Assembly: GCA_031417395.1 (NCBI GenBank)
Contig: JANOVM010000029.1
Span: 1-64,000 of the forward strand
From: JADKIH01 sp031417395
Lineage (GTDB): Bacteria > Bacteroidota > Bacteroidia > AKYH767-A > 2013-40CM-41-45
Length of the DNA stretch: 64,000 bases
Reading direction: 5' to 3'
Positions 1 through 9,800 of the stretch are shown one piece after another (the first letter of the stretch is position 1; every line of letters begins with the position of its first letter). The notes beneath the pieces are model-generated. The model did no database searches, was not told where the DNA came from, and saw nothing but the letters and a program-made list of their open reading frames with translations. Position numbers and translations under genes: made by a program.

Positions 1-326
1 AGCAAACATTGCTTTCGATAACGGACGATACAACTGAAAGTCTGATGTATTCATTCCATATCGATAAGACGTTTTAAAAATTTCCGGAATGGCGCTAATA
101 CCTTTTTTCGTTGATGTATTCTCGGGAATCAATCCATTGTCGTCGAGTACATAACCATGATTAAGTGTATTGGAATAAAGCAGAAAGCCTGTTAAAGCAA
201 CAAGAAGTCCCAATATAAATCGCAAAGACTGCTTTGATTTCTCTTTCTTCTGAATTTCTTTCGGAGAAAATCCCGGCGACTTTTTCTGTAAAGCGATTTT
301 CTCTTTCCTCGTTAATTTTTCAGCCA
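1..326 (-). CDS. N-terminal part of a TMTC/PMT-like TPR membrane protein (partial)
   Basis: The first 108 codons of a minus-strand gene lie here and the rest is beyond base 1. Translation from the ATG at 326 gives a basic, Lys-rich N-terminus, one hydrophobic segment (about residues 36-52, LRFILGLLVALTGFLLYSN-like), then a motif NHGYVLDDNGLIPEN and later YRPLSKAMF. The Tyr-x-Leu-Asp-Asp luminal loop followed by a YRPLS motif is what Bacteroidota multi-membrane-span glycosyltransferases with C-terminal TPR repeats look like at their start (established family pattern, recalled rather than searched). It begins 5 bp after the stop of the dioxygenase gene, so the two are probably co-transcribed. 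The C-terminal domains cannot be seen, so the family call is tentative. Confidence 0.6.
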
Positions 327-331
327 TAAAT

Positions 332-859
332 TTATGCAGGCATTACAGGTGGCTCCATTACAGTACCGCATTTTTTACAGGTACGTAATTCTTTATTAGT
401 GTAAAAATTATTCATTGCTTGTGGCAGCTGTGTGACAATATCCGTCATTACAAAATATTCTTCATGCAATTTATTCAGGCATTTTTCACAATACCAGAAA
501 AAACCATCCTTCATACCCGGTCGTCTTTGTACTTCCATTACGAGTCCGACAGTATTTGGTCCGCGGCGCGGTGAATGGGGTGTATTGGCTGGTAATAAAT
601 AAATCTCTCCTTCTTTGACGGGTATGTCAACATGCTTGCCATTATCGACTATCTTAATTTCAATATCGCCCTCTACTTGGTAGAAAAACTCTTCCGTCTC
701 ATTGAAATGGTAATCTTTGCGTGCATTGGGACCACCTACAACCATGACGATAAAATCCTGATCGGGAGTGTAAACCACCTGATTGCCAACAGGAGGCTTT
801 AGTAAGTGCCTGTTTTCATCGATCCATTTCTTGAAATTGATACCTTTTGTAGCTGCCAT
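332..859 (-). CDS. nbaC: 3-hydroxyanthranilate 3,4-dioxygenase
   Basis: A 175-aa cupin dioxygenase that opens the ring of 3-hydroxyanthranilate to 2-amino-3-carboxymuconate semialdehyde in the kynurenine route. Visible hallmarks are R47, the iron ligands H51 and E57 in DYHFNETEEFFYQ, H95 in TPHSPRR with R99, and E109. The C-terminal rubredoxin-like CxxC pair (C124/C127 and C161/C164) is typical of the bacterial enzyme. Length matches bacterial family members (about 175-190 aa). It is divergent from an SDR and an aminomuconate-type semialdehyde dehydrogenase across a 282-bp gap, so pathway genes sit together. The decarboxylase and kynureninase are not in the window. Confidence 0.95.
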   Translation of the reverse strand: MAATKGINFKKWIDENRHLLKPPVGNQVVYTPDQDFIVMVVGGPNARKDYHFNETEEFFYQVEGDIEIKIVDNGKHVDIPVKEGEIYLLPANTPHSPRRGPNTVGLVMEVQRRPGMKDGFFWYCEKCLNKLHEEYFVMTDIVTQLPQAMNNFYTNKELRTCKKCGTVMEPPVMPA

Positions 860-994
860 AATAATTTTATTTTTATATGAAATTAAACAAAATAAAGAAT
901 GTAAAGATTATTAATAGTTTTGTCAATTCGTTCAAAAATAATGAAACTTTACTCAATATCAGAATTCACCTATTAAATTAAAAAAACATGTTTT

Positions 995-1028
995 CTTTGC
1001 GACCTTTGTGTAACGCCTTTGCATTTGT
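995..1028. repeat. Short CTTTG-rich iterated tract
   Basis: Between the dioxygenase and the SDR gene, CTTTG occurs at 995, 1004 and 1017, followed by TTTG at 1025, in a pattern like CTTTGCGACCTTTG. I recall similar iterated CTTTGCG strings in intergenic DNA of other Bacteroidota. Its role is unknown; chance occurrence of several TTTG promoter-like words is possible. Confidence 0.35.
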
Positions 1029-1141
1029 GGTTATTTTTTATTGTAGGATTTTTACCAAAAGTAAAGCAAAGCTCGAGAGTAAAAATAGAAAATTGTTTTA
1101 AAAATAGCATTATTAATTAACCATTACCCAATAAAGAAACA

Positions 1142-1924
1142 ATGAATCTTGATTTGACAGGAAAAAGAGCCTTTGTCTGCGGAAGCACACAAGGAATAGG
1201 AAGAGCCGTTGCAATGGAACTTTCAGAATTAGGTGCAGAAATTATTCTTTTAGCCCGTAATGAAGAAGAACTTAAAAAAGTCATTTCTACTCTTCCAAAT
1301 GGAAAGAACAACCAATACATCGTTTGCGATTTCGAAAAACCCGAAGAGCTGAAACAAAAGGTAGCATCCTATTTTAGTAAAAACAGTCCGGTTCACATTC
1401 TAGTAAACAATACCGGTGGACCGCCCTCTGGTCCCATAACCGATGCTCTAACCGAAGATTTCGAAAAGACATTTTCAAAACATCTTGTCTGCAACCAAAT
1501 ACTTGCTCAGGCTCTTCTACCTGGAATGAAAAAAGAAGGTTACGGACGGATCATCAATATTATTTCCACATCCGTCAAGCAGCCATTGAAAGGTTTAGGA
1601 GTTTCCAATACCATTCGTGCAGCTGTAGCAAACTGGTCAAAGACCTGGGCCAATGAAGTAGCTTCTTTTGGTATAACAGTGAATAATGTTTTGCCCGGAG
1701 CAACAAAAACAAACAGATTGGTATCAATCATTGAAGCAAAATCAACAAAAACAGGGACGTCAATATCAGAAGTAGAAGAAGAAATGATTCGGGAAATTCC
1801 CATGAAACGTTTTGCTTCGCCGGAAGAAGTGGCGCGAGCAGTGGCTTTCCTTGCTTCTCCTGCTGCATCTTATATTACAGGAATCAATGTTCCTGTTGAC
1901 GGTGGTCGTACTTCTTCCTTATAA
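1142..1924 (+). CDS. Divergent short-chain dehydrogenase/reductase family protein
   Basis: A 260-aa Rossmann protein. The nucleotide-binding motif is present as CGSTQGIG (residues 13-20), NNTGG is at 89-93, and the end PVDGG is SDR-like. The catalytic YxxxK is absent: counting from S142 (in IISTS), the Tyr position is S155 and the Lys position is R159 (SNTIR). This matches the known group of SDR-like proteins lacking a perfect catalytic tetrad (BKR-like-SDR-like). It ends 6 bp before the aldehyde dehydrogenase, so the two form an operon. In Bacteroidota such a gene often accompanies the 3-hydroxyanthranilate pathway. Its reaction is unknown, and the missing Tyr/Lys makes ordinary reductase chemistry doubtful. 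Confidence 0.85.
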   Translation: MNLDLTGKRAFVCGSTQGIGRAVAMELSELGAEIILLARNEEELKKVISTLPNGKNNQYIVCDFEKPEELKQKVASYFSKNSPVHILVNNTGGPPSGPITDALTEDFEKTFSKHLVCNQILAQALLPGMKKEGYGRIINIISTSVKQPLKGLGVSNTIRAAVANWSKTWANEVASFGITVNNVLPGATKTNRLVSIIEAKSTKTGTSISEVEEEMIREIPMKRFASPEEVARAVAFLASPAASYITGINVPVDGGRTSSL

Positions 1925-1930
1925 TTATCC

Positions 1931-3373
1931 ATGAAAAAAATTCTAAACTACATTAACGGCGAACTCGTTGAACCAAAAAGCGGAGCCTTCCTCGAAAACA
2001 TAAATCCTGCTACAGGCGAAGTGTACAGCCTCATTCCTGATTCTGATGCTGCTGATATTGACAATGCAGTCGAAGCAGCAGAAATAGCTTTTCACGAATG
2101 GTCTATTATGTCGAAAGAAAAAAGATCTGCTTTGCTTATAAAGATTTCTGATCTTATTAAAGAAAGACTTGAAGAGTTTGCCCTTGCAGAATCTATTGAT
2201 AATGGTAAGCCACTGAATCTTGCACGTACTGTCGATATTCCCCGTGCTGTAGCTAACTTTCATTTTTATGCTACGGCTGCTTTGCATAATTCCACTGAAA
2301 CGCATGCAATGGAAAACACAGCGCTTAATTATACCTTGCGTGTACCGATCGGTATTGCCGGCTGCATTTCACCCTGGAACCTGCCGCTTTACCTTTTTAC
2401 ATGGAAAATTGCTCCGGCTCTGGCAAGCGGTAATTGTGTCGTAGCAAAGCCTTCTGAAGTTACTCCTATGACGGCTTTTATGCTCGCTGAAGTTTGCATT
2501 AAAGCGGGTTTACCAAAGGGCGTCCTGAATATTGTACACGGTCTGGGACAAAAAGCAGGAATGGCAATCGTTTCTCATCCTAAAATTGCTGCAATCAGCT
2601 TTACCGGCGGGACAAAAACCGGTGAAGCAATTGCGCGTGTTGCAGCACCCATGTTTAAAAAACTTTCGCTGGAGCTGGGCGGAAAAAATCCTAACATTAT
2701 TTTCGCAGACTGTGATTTTGAAAAAGCGGTTCATACTTCCATTCATTCTTCTTTTTCTAATCAGGGAGAAATCTGTCTCTGTGGTTCACGCATTTTTATT
2801 GAACGGCCGTTGTATGAAAAATTCAAAACATCATTTATTGAATTAACAAAGAAGCTTAAAGTTGGCGATCCGCTCCACGAAAGTACGAAGGTAGGTGCTA
2901 TCGTTTCCAAGGGTCACTTTGAAAAAATTCTTTCTTACATCACTCTGGCAAAAGAAGAAGGCGGAAAAATTCTCTGCGGTGGAAAAGCTGTAAATGAGGG
3001 TGGAAAAAATGCCAATGGTTTTTTTATAGAACCAACCATCATCGAAGGGCTTGCTTACGATTGCCGCACCAATATGGAAGAAATTTTTGGACCTGTTGTA
3101 ACGCTTATGCCTTTTGATACGGAAGAGGAAGTCTTGAAGTATGCTAATGCCACGCAATACGGACTTGCAGCTTCGCTGTGGACACAAAACCTTTCTCGTG
3201 CTCACAGAATGGCATCAAAAATAGAAAGTGGAATTGTGTGGGTAAACTGCTGGCTTGTTCGAGACTTACGCACGCCATTTGGTGGTATGAAAAATTCAGG
3301 CGTGGGGCGTGAAGGGGGGTTTGAAGCGCTTAACTTTTTTACGGAGGAGAAAAATGTTTGTATTCGGTTTTGA
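1931..3373 (+). CDS. 2-aminomuconate/2-hydroxymuconate 6-semialdehyde dehydrogenase (NAD+)
   Basis: A 480-aa aldehyde dehydrogenase. PWNLP is at 148-152, the cofactor Lys at K173 in AKPSE, the glycine motif FTGGTKTG at 224-231, the general base E248 in LELGG, and the catalytic Cys C282 in NQGEICLCGSRIF. The GEICLC context, rather than GQxCxA, is characteristic of the 2-aminomuconic / hydroxymuconic semialdehyde subfamily. In the pathway it would oxidise the aldehyde formed after 3-hydroxyanthranilate ring cleavage and decarboxylation, which fits the dioxygenase 1 kb away. It is translated just after the SDR and followed by a strong hairpin. Confidence 0.9.
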   Translation: MKKILNYINGELVEPKSGAFLENINPATGEVYSLIPDSDAADIDNAVEAAEIAFHEWSIMSKEKRSALLIKISDLIKERLEEFALAESIDNGKPLNLARTVDIPRAVANFHFYATAALHNSTETHAMENTALNYTLRVPIGIAGCISPWNLPLYLFTWKIAPALASGNCVVAKPSEVTPMTAFMLAEVCIKAGLPKGVLNIVHGLGQKAGMAIVSHPKIAAISFTGGTKTGEAIARVAAPMFKKLSLELGGKNPNIIFADCDFEKAVHTSIHSSFSNQGEICLCGSRIFIERPLYEKFKTSFIELTKKLKVGDPLHESTKVGAIVSKGHFEKILSYITLAKEEGGKILCGGKAVNEGGKNANGFFIEPTIIEGLAYDCRTNMEEIFGPVVTLMPFDTEEEVLKYANATQYGLAASLWTQNLSRAHRMASKIESGIVWVNCWLVRDLRTPFGGMKNSGVGREGGFEALNFFTEEKNVCIRF

Positions 3374-3377
3374 AAAT

Positions 3378-3413
3378 AAAAAAGCCGGATAATATTATCA
3401 CCCGGCTCTTTTA
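3378..3413. terminator. Bidirectional intrinsic terminator
   Basis: AGCCGG (3383-3388) pairs with CCGGCT (3402-3407), flanked by an A-run on the left and CTTTT on the right. It sits between the convergent aldehyde dehydrogenase and phosphatase genes and can serve both. Confidence 0.85.
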
Positions 3414-3428
3414 GTGCATGTTCTATGT

Positions 3429-6400
3429 TTAGTCGTTGACTACAATTTTATGTAAATATGTTTTTTCACCTGCTATCATACGGATAAAATAAATTCCGTT
3501 TGTAAGCATGGCTTCTGATTTAGTAAGTTTTACTTTATACTCTCCTTTTTCCTGTTCACCATCCATCAGTGTATATATAACTCTTCCAGTCATGTCGGTA
3601 ATTTCCATATGTACGGTTGATGCATTATCGAGAACATATTGAATTGTTGATTCAAAAGACATAGGATTTGGAAATACTGTTAATCGATCTCCGGCCGGTA
3701 CAGCAGGATCTACGACCTCATCGTATTTCTTAAATGGAACACCTGATTTCTGAATAGTAAACTGATCGAAAATTGTACCGATCTGAGTCAGGAATTTACA
3801 ATCGAGGCGATCTCCCAATACATCAATTACCAAGGATCCAAAATAAGCAAGAGAAGAAGAATACATGGCATTATGCGGCCATCCTGAAGTTGTTCCGCCT
3901 ATCTGTCCCGAAACCCCACAAACAACATAAACTGTTCCGCTAAAATTAGGTGATGCTTTAGCATACGAAGAAGGGAAAATACCGCTGCCTGAATTAACCG
4001 CCATTGTTGCTGCATTAAATGAAGTTTCATTGCCGTAATGTCCTTTAAGCATCATCGATCTTTCATAAGAATGGCTATGACCGGCTAAAACAAGATCAAC
4101 TTTGTACCGCTCCAGTATAGGGACAATTAAGGTCCGCATACCGATTAATTCGCTTTCAGTATCAGAATTGTGAGAGCCTTTAGAATATGGAGGATGATGA
4201 AAATAAACTATCGTCCACCGTTGTGTATTTGCTGCAAGATCATTTTTTAACCAGGTTCCCATCGCACCGGTTGAATCTCTGAAAGCACCATCGTTTGATT
4301 CCAGGCAGATAAAATGTACGTTGGCATAATTAAATGAATAGTATGCTTCAGTATTGCTTGCCAATCCCCCTGCTTCTGCAACTTTTGGAAGAGTGAAATT
4401 ATCGAAGTAAGGACCTGTCTGATTGAAAGCATTTGCTGAATGAAGATCGTGATTTCCTGTAGCCGGCCAGATCACCCACTTTTTCATCTGATATGGATAA
4501 ACTGAAAATACATTGTTGGAATATTCAGCATCCGTACCATCAGAATAAGCATTATCACCAACCCACAGCCAAACATTGGTATTGGCTGAATTAGCATAAT
4601 TCATATAGGCGTCTCTCACTTGTTTTTGACCTGTTGAATTGACGCCAAAGTCTCCTATGGTCCAAATACGCACAGCACCTGTAGAGCCCACTGCTGGATT
4701 GGTAAAGAAATAATTTCCTGTATCTCCCTGAAGTGTTGCAGCTGTAGACCCAATAGAATAAAAATATTTTGTGTTGGGGGCCAGACCTGTAAGTTGAACG
4801 ATATGCTCTGAAGTAACAAGTCCATCGTCTTTAAGTAAATTTAAACTCGTTGCTGATGTTCCATATCTCACACGTGAATTGCTTGGAAAAGATGTCCTCC
4901 ATCGAATATAAATACTGGAAGTTGTTGACGACTGCAGGTAAGGTCCCCTGGTTAAACCCAGTGTTGTTCCGGTAGTCTGGAATACTCCACTGGTTGACCA
5001 TGCTCCTCCACCATTACCACAAACCACCTGTACCTGGAATTCATATTGTGTATTTGCCTGCAATCCTGTAAGGTTTCTCGAAGTAGGCACGTTTGGAATT
5101 GTAATCCATGTATTGGCATAACGAACGGAATATCGAACGTTGTAATTTAAAGCACCTGTTATTGGCATCCAGTTAACAACTGCTGAATTATAACTGATAC
5201 TCGACGAGCCGAAGTATGCAGGATCAACGGCTCCGCAAGTGGAAGTTAATGTAGTGAAGCTTGTCATCTGGCTATAAGCCTGAATTGGTGCACTGGAACA
5301 AATGCTTCGTACCCACCAGTCATAGGAAGTATTAGGTGATAAATATGGAATCGTATAGGAATGTATGTTTCCCTTAAGTTTAACCCATGTATATGCAGTT
5401 GAATTATGAACTGCATAACGAACCATAAAACTATCGGAAATTATAGCTGAATTCCATGCAGCTACTGCTGAGTTCGGACCAATGAAGTTGGTAACCGTAT
5501 TGTTCGGAATCACGCAATTAAGCGGACCGTTTAAGGTATTAAAAGTGGCCGGTGTTGTCTGGTAAGCTCCTGATTGTCCTCCGCTGCAATACGTATGCAC
5601 TACCCAGCTATAATTTGTAAGTGGATAAAGTCCATTAATAGAAACAGTCGTTGCTGTTCCCGGCTTAACGGTACGATAGCCGTAATTAGTAGATCCTGTT
5701 ACGTTATAACGTACCAGGAAACTATCACACGGTGTACTTGCCCAATTAAGCTGTGCTGAAGAAAATGTAACGTTAGTAGTTGTTAATCCGGAAGGTTTGT
5801 TACAACCTGATGTAGTACCTGCAATGGTTGTAAACTGTGCCGCAATTGGCTGATAGCCTCCAAAAGTTCCTCCATTGCAATACGTACGAACTACCCAGCT
5901 GTAACTTGACTGAGGACTTAATCCGGTAATTGTTGTGCTTGTTGCAGTTCCGGGTGTAACCTTTTTATATAAATAATTTGTTGAACCTGTTACATTGTAT
6001 CTAACCAAAAAACTATCGCATGCTGTAGCGGCCCAATTAAATTTAGCGGAATTAGAAGTAATAACCGTTGTATTCAATCCGGCAGGTAAACCACAGCCGG
6101 CAGGACCTGATATGGTTGTAAACTGAGCCGCAATTGGCTGATAGCCTCCTGATGCTCCTCCGTTGCAATACGTATGAATAACCCAGCTATAACTAGTTAC
6201 AGGAGTGAGTCCTGTAATAGTTGTACTCGTTGCTGTTCCGCTGGAAATTTTCTTGTATAAAAAATTTGTTGTGCCGGTAACACTATATCTCAAAAGAAAA
6301 CTATCACAAACGGTAGCTGTCCAGTATAGTTGAGCTGAAGTGGCCGTAATACTGGTAGCTGCTAGTCCCGCAGGAAGGTTACATTGACCGGTAACGGTAT

Positions 6401-6479
6401 TATTAATTCCAAGAAAAAGTAGGATTAACAGTATAGAGTAGTATTTTTTAATTGCAGTTAAGTTTGGTTTAATGGTCAT
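3429..6479 (-). CDS. Secreted purple-acid-phosphatase-like metallophosphoesterase with FnIII repeats and T9SS sorting domain
   Basis: The frame is open to 6530, but the ATG at 6479 puts a normal signal peptide (KKYYSILLILLFLGI) at the N-terminus, so it is chosen; the product is 1016 aa. Residue numbers here count from the 6530 start. Five FnIII-type repeats follow (about 50-138, 146-236, 243-333, 340-428, 432-519), each beginning near C-x-x-P-x-G. A purple-acid-phosphatase N-terminal domain (527-613, RGPYLQ) comes next, then a metallophosphoesterase core with GDFG 626, GDNAYSD 658, GNHD 692, HHPPYS 778 and GHSHSYER 817. The C-terminus (about 950-1033, VFPNPMS to LHKIVVND) is a T9SS type-A sorting domain. 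The predicted role is an extracellular phosphate-ester hydrolase; the substrate is unknown. Confidence 0.92.
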   Translation of the reverse strand: MTIKPNLTAIKKYYSILLILLFLGINNTVTGQCNLPAGLAATSITATSAQLYWTATVCDSFLLRYSVTGTTNFLYKKISSGTATSTTITGLTPVTSYSWVIHTYCNGGASGGYQPIAAQFTTISGPAGCGLPAGLNTTVITSNSAKFNWAATACDSFLVRYNVTGSTNYLYKKVTPGTATSTTITGLSPQSSYSWVVRTYCNGGTFGGYQPIAAQFTTIAGTTSGCNKPSGLTTTNVTFSSAQLNWASTPCDSFLVRYNVTGSTNYGYRTVKPGTATTVSINGLYPLTNYSWVVHTYCSGGQSGAYQTTPATFNTLNGPLNCVIPNNTVTNFIGPNSAVAAWNSAIISDSFMVRYAVHNSTAYTWVKLKGNIHSYTIPYLSPNTSYDWWVRSICSSAPIQAYSQMTSFTTLTSTCGAVDPAYFGSSSISYNSAVVNWMPITGALNYNVRYSVRYANTWITIPNVPTSRNLTGLQANTQYEFQVQVVCGNGGGAWSTSGVFQTTGTTLGLTRGPYLQSSTTSSIYIRWRTSFPSNSRVRYGTSATSLNLLKDDGLVTSEHIVQLTGLAPNTKYFYSIGSTAATLQGDTGNYFFTNPAVGSTGAVRIWTIGDFGVNSTGQKQVRDAYMNYANSANTNVWLWVGDNAYSDGTDAEYSNNVFSVYPYQMKKWVIWPATGNHDLHSANAFNQTGPYFDNFTLPKVAEAGGLASNTEAYYSFNYANVHFICLESNDGAFRDSTGAMGTWLKNDLAANTQRWTIVYFHHPPYSKGSHNSDTESELIGMRTLIVPILERYKVDLVLAGHSHSYERSMMLKGHYGNETSFNAATMAVNSGSGIFPSSYAKASPNFSGTVYVVCGVSGQIGGTTSGWPHNAMYSSSLAYFGSLVIDVLGDRLDCKFLTQIGTIFDQFTIQKSGVPFKKYDEVVDPAVPAGDRLTVFPNPMSFESTIQYVLDNASTVHMEITDMTGRVIYTLMDGEQEKGEYKVKLTKSEAMLTNGIYFIRMIAGEKTYLHKIVVND

Positions 6480-6859
6480 CACAAATGAATTATTATCTAT
6501 ATTACTAAATAAAGATTGCTGTTTTAACAAATGGGTTGGCTTGCTTTCAATTAAAAACCAAGGCCATCAATTTTTTTTTAAAAACAGAGTCCTAAATTAA
6601 CAAAAAAAACATACCTGCAAAACAATTTCATAACATTAGGGAAATTTTCTTCATTTAATACTACAATTTGGGGAACAATTTCCAATATTAAATATTATAA
6701 AACTATGACAATTATCATGAAGGCCTCAAAAACAGTCTAAAATAGAAGGTTTTGGAGTGTTTAGTTCTTCAATTGCAAAGAAAATATTCAATATTTATCA
6801 AAGATTAAAATAAGATTAAAGTAAACATTTCTTGAATTATTGATCCATAAATCAAAAAC
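6480..6859. other. Non-coding spacer between the phosphatase and the first CotH gene
   Basis: About 380 AT-rich bases. It should hold the promoter of the phosphatase; the nearest candidate -7 word on the minus strand is AATCTTTA at 6517-6510, which is weak. I see no small gene, repeat or clear terminator. Confidence 0.4.
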
Positions 6860-9800
6860 TTATTCCACAAGAACATTTAACGTTATGGAACTATCTGCGG
6901 AGTGAAGAGTAAGAAAATACATTCCTTTTGCAAGTCCTGATAAGTCGAATGTTTGTGTATTTAGTCCACTGTGGAGTTGAATATCCTTTTTAATTAAAAT
7001 GCGACCTGCAATATCGATAATCGATACTGCAGCATTGATGTCCTTTATACCTATAGTTTCTATAGTTAAGTTATCCTTGGCTGGATTTGGATAGATATTA
7101 ATTTTACCATTCCACAAAGAGGTTTCCTGAACACCAACTAAAAAGTTTACATTAATTTCATCGTAGCCAACGCATCCGCTTAAAGTTGCTTCGACGGAAT
7201 AATTTCCTGTAATATTTACAACGATTGTTTGTGTTGTCTCTCCTGTTGACCACAGATAAGAGTCAAATCCGGCACCTGCATCAAGAATCATAGTGGCACC
7301 TGATAAAAGCGTTGTGTCAAGTCCCAAAAAGACAGGAGGGCCGGGCGTTACAATCGCAGTTACAGGCGTTGGATAACTTGGACAATCATTCATTGCAATT
7401 GCATAATAAACAGTTGTAGCATGTATTACAGGTGTTATAAAATTACTTCCTGTACTTAATAAATTTCCTCCGTTAGACTGGTCAAACCAATAAATTGAAT
7501 CGGAAGAAGCTGCTGTCAATTGAACAATTCCTGTTCCGCATACAACTCCATCCTGTCCAATTGGAGAAGCGGGAAGCGGTTTTACGTTTGCAACTACAGG
7601 AATTCGTGAACTTCCACAGACATCAATGTCGTTTGTATAATAGGTCGTTGTTTGGGTAAGTGATGGAGTCGTAAATAAAGACCCCGATCCAATGGCGGTT
7701 CCTCCAACGGGTGTACTATACCAGAAAACCTGGTAGTTTGCTATAGCATACAAATCGACGGGGCCTGTCCCGCATCGAGAAGAATCTGCAGCAACGGGAG
7801 GAGAAGGGATATCATGGATAATTGCTTTTACTTCCACACGCGAACTTGCACAGCCATTGTTTGATTCCACGTAAAAAATTGTTGTTTGAGAAAGTCCGGG
7901 GGTAAGGAAATTAATTCCGCTTCCAACCTGATTGCCCCCGATTAAAGAATCATACCAAAAAACCGGAGCAGCGGAAAGCGCAGTTAAAACAAGAGAACCC
8001 GGACCACACCGTGAGACATCATTCGTTACAGGAAGAGCCGGTGATGTTACTGAAACATTTAATGCTACTCTTTCACTCGCACAGGTAGAAAAAGCTTCTG
8101 CATAAAAAATAGTGTCGTGAGGAATATAACCGGTCACAAATATATTTCCTGTATATATTAAGGCTCCCGTAACAGCATCGTTGTACCAATTAACAGTGGC
8201 TGTATCCGATGCATTAACAACAATTACACCCGGACCGCAGATGGATAGATCATTTACAACGGGTGTGGCAGGTATGGGATAAATAACAGCAGTAACGGGC
8301 ACAGGTGTACTGGGACAAGATAAACTTGTTTGTGCATAGAAGACAGTTGTAGATGCAAGTGTAGGTGTGTTAAAAGAAGTTCCTGTTCCTAAGATAGTAC
8401 CATTGGGTGCATCAAACCAATATATAGAATCCGGTGCTGACCCTGTCAGAACAAGAGATCCTTCTCCACAGCGTGAATTGGAATAAACTACAGGAGGCTG
8501 TCCGCTGAAAACTATAGTTGCTGCAAGAGTATCTGAAATTCCAGAGCATCCCTGATAGGAAACAAAGACTGTGTAATTACCCGCTTGCGTTGCTGTGTAA
8601 ACGGTATCGGTTGCTGAAGGGATATCAATATTATTTCTGCGCCATTGATAATTGTAACCGGGTGTATAATTTAAATAAAGAGCTGTGCTTGATCCAGGAC
8701 AAAAACTTGTATTACCCGTTAAATGTGTAGCTGTAGCCAATGCTGTAGTATACGCCATGCCCGGTGAACCTCCTTTGCATCCGATGAACCAGCTATTTCC
8801 ATCGTTTAGATCGGCAAGATTGGAACTGAGTTCACAGGTATATCCGAATCCATCTGCTGATGGCGGCCAGGGTTGAATTGTCTGGTAAAAAAACGAAAGG
8901 TAAAGTTGACCGGTATGGGTAAATAACCGAATTTGATCCCCGGCATTGGATAAATTAAATCCTAGTGGACCAATGTAATTGTTTACTGAAGGAAAGGCTG
9001 TACTGAATTTCGAAAGGTCTGAAGATATTACAAGATAGCTGTTGGGTGCTATTACTGTTCCGACGGGAAAGACGTATGAATTGTATTCGTTTTGATCTTT
9101 TATTACCCAGCCGCTTAAATCAACCGTAAAGGACCCATAGTTGTGCAGTTCCAGCCAGTCACCGGATTCTGTTAATGAATCCGAATGATAATTAAACTCG
9201 CTGATTACAAGTTGTGGAGTTTGATATGATCCTGTAAAGTTGGCAATGATCGTTTCCGATGAATGAGAGAAGTTGTAAGTGGTAGTCTGATTAGGATCAA
9301 ATATTCCAAAATTGGAACTCCAATGATCAAAAGAATAACCGGGATTAGGAATAGCTGTAATACTTACCGGATTACCATCAAAATAGACTCCTGTCCATGG
9401 ATAAGTTGCAGGAATTACCGTTGATATCTGTATCCGCCCTGCGCCAATAGGATAGGCATCAAAAGTCAGGGATACCTGTTGATTCAAGGCAAATTGAGAT
9501 TGAATTTGGTTTCGCATAATTGCAGGGCGTGCATTGATAAAACTTTCCATGCTATTTATATTCGATTGCCATGTAGCTGCATTGCCTCCCCATTTAGCAA
9601 AATGGTTGTTCATGTCGAAAGCCATTGAATCCTGAAACTGATGCATAATAGGCAACATCTCCGATGGTAAAAAAATTGTGTTCATCAGGTCAGCAAAGCG
9701 ATTGATAAAATATCGTTTATAGGATGGATTAAACAGAAGCGCATTAAAGATATTTGAACTATAACTGCTAGCGACCGGGTCACGGGCAATTGCAAGACGG

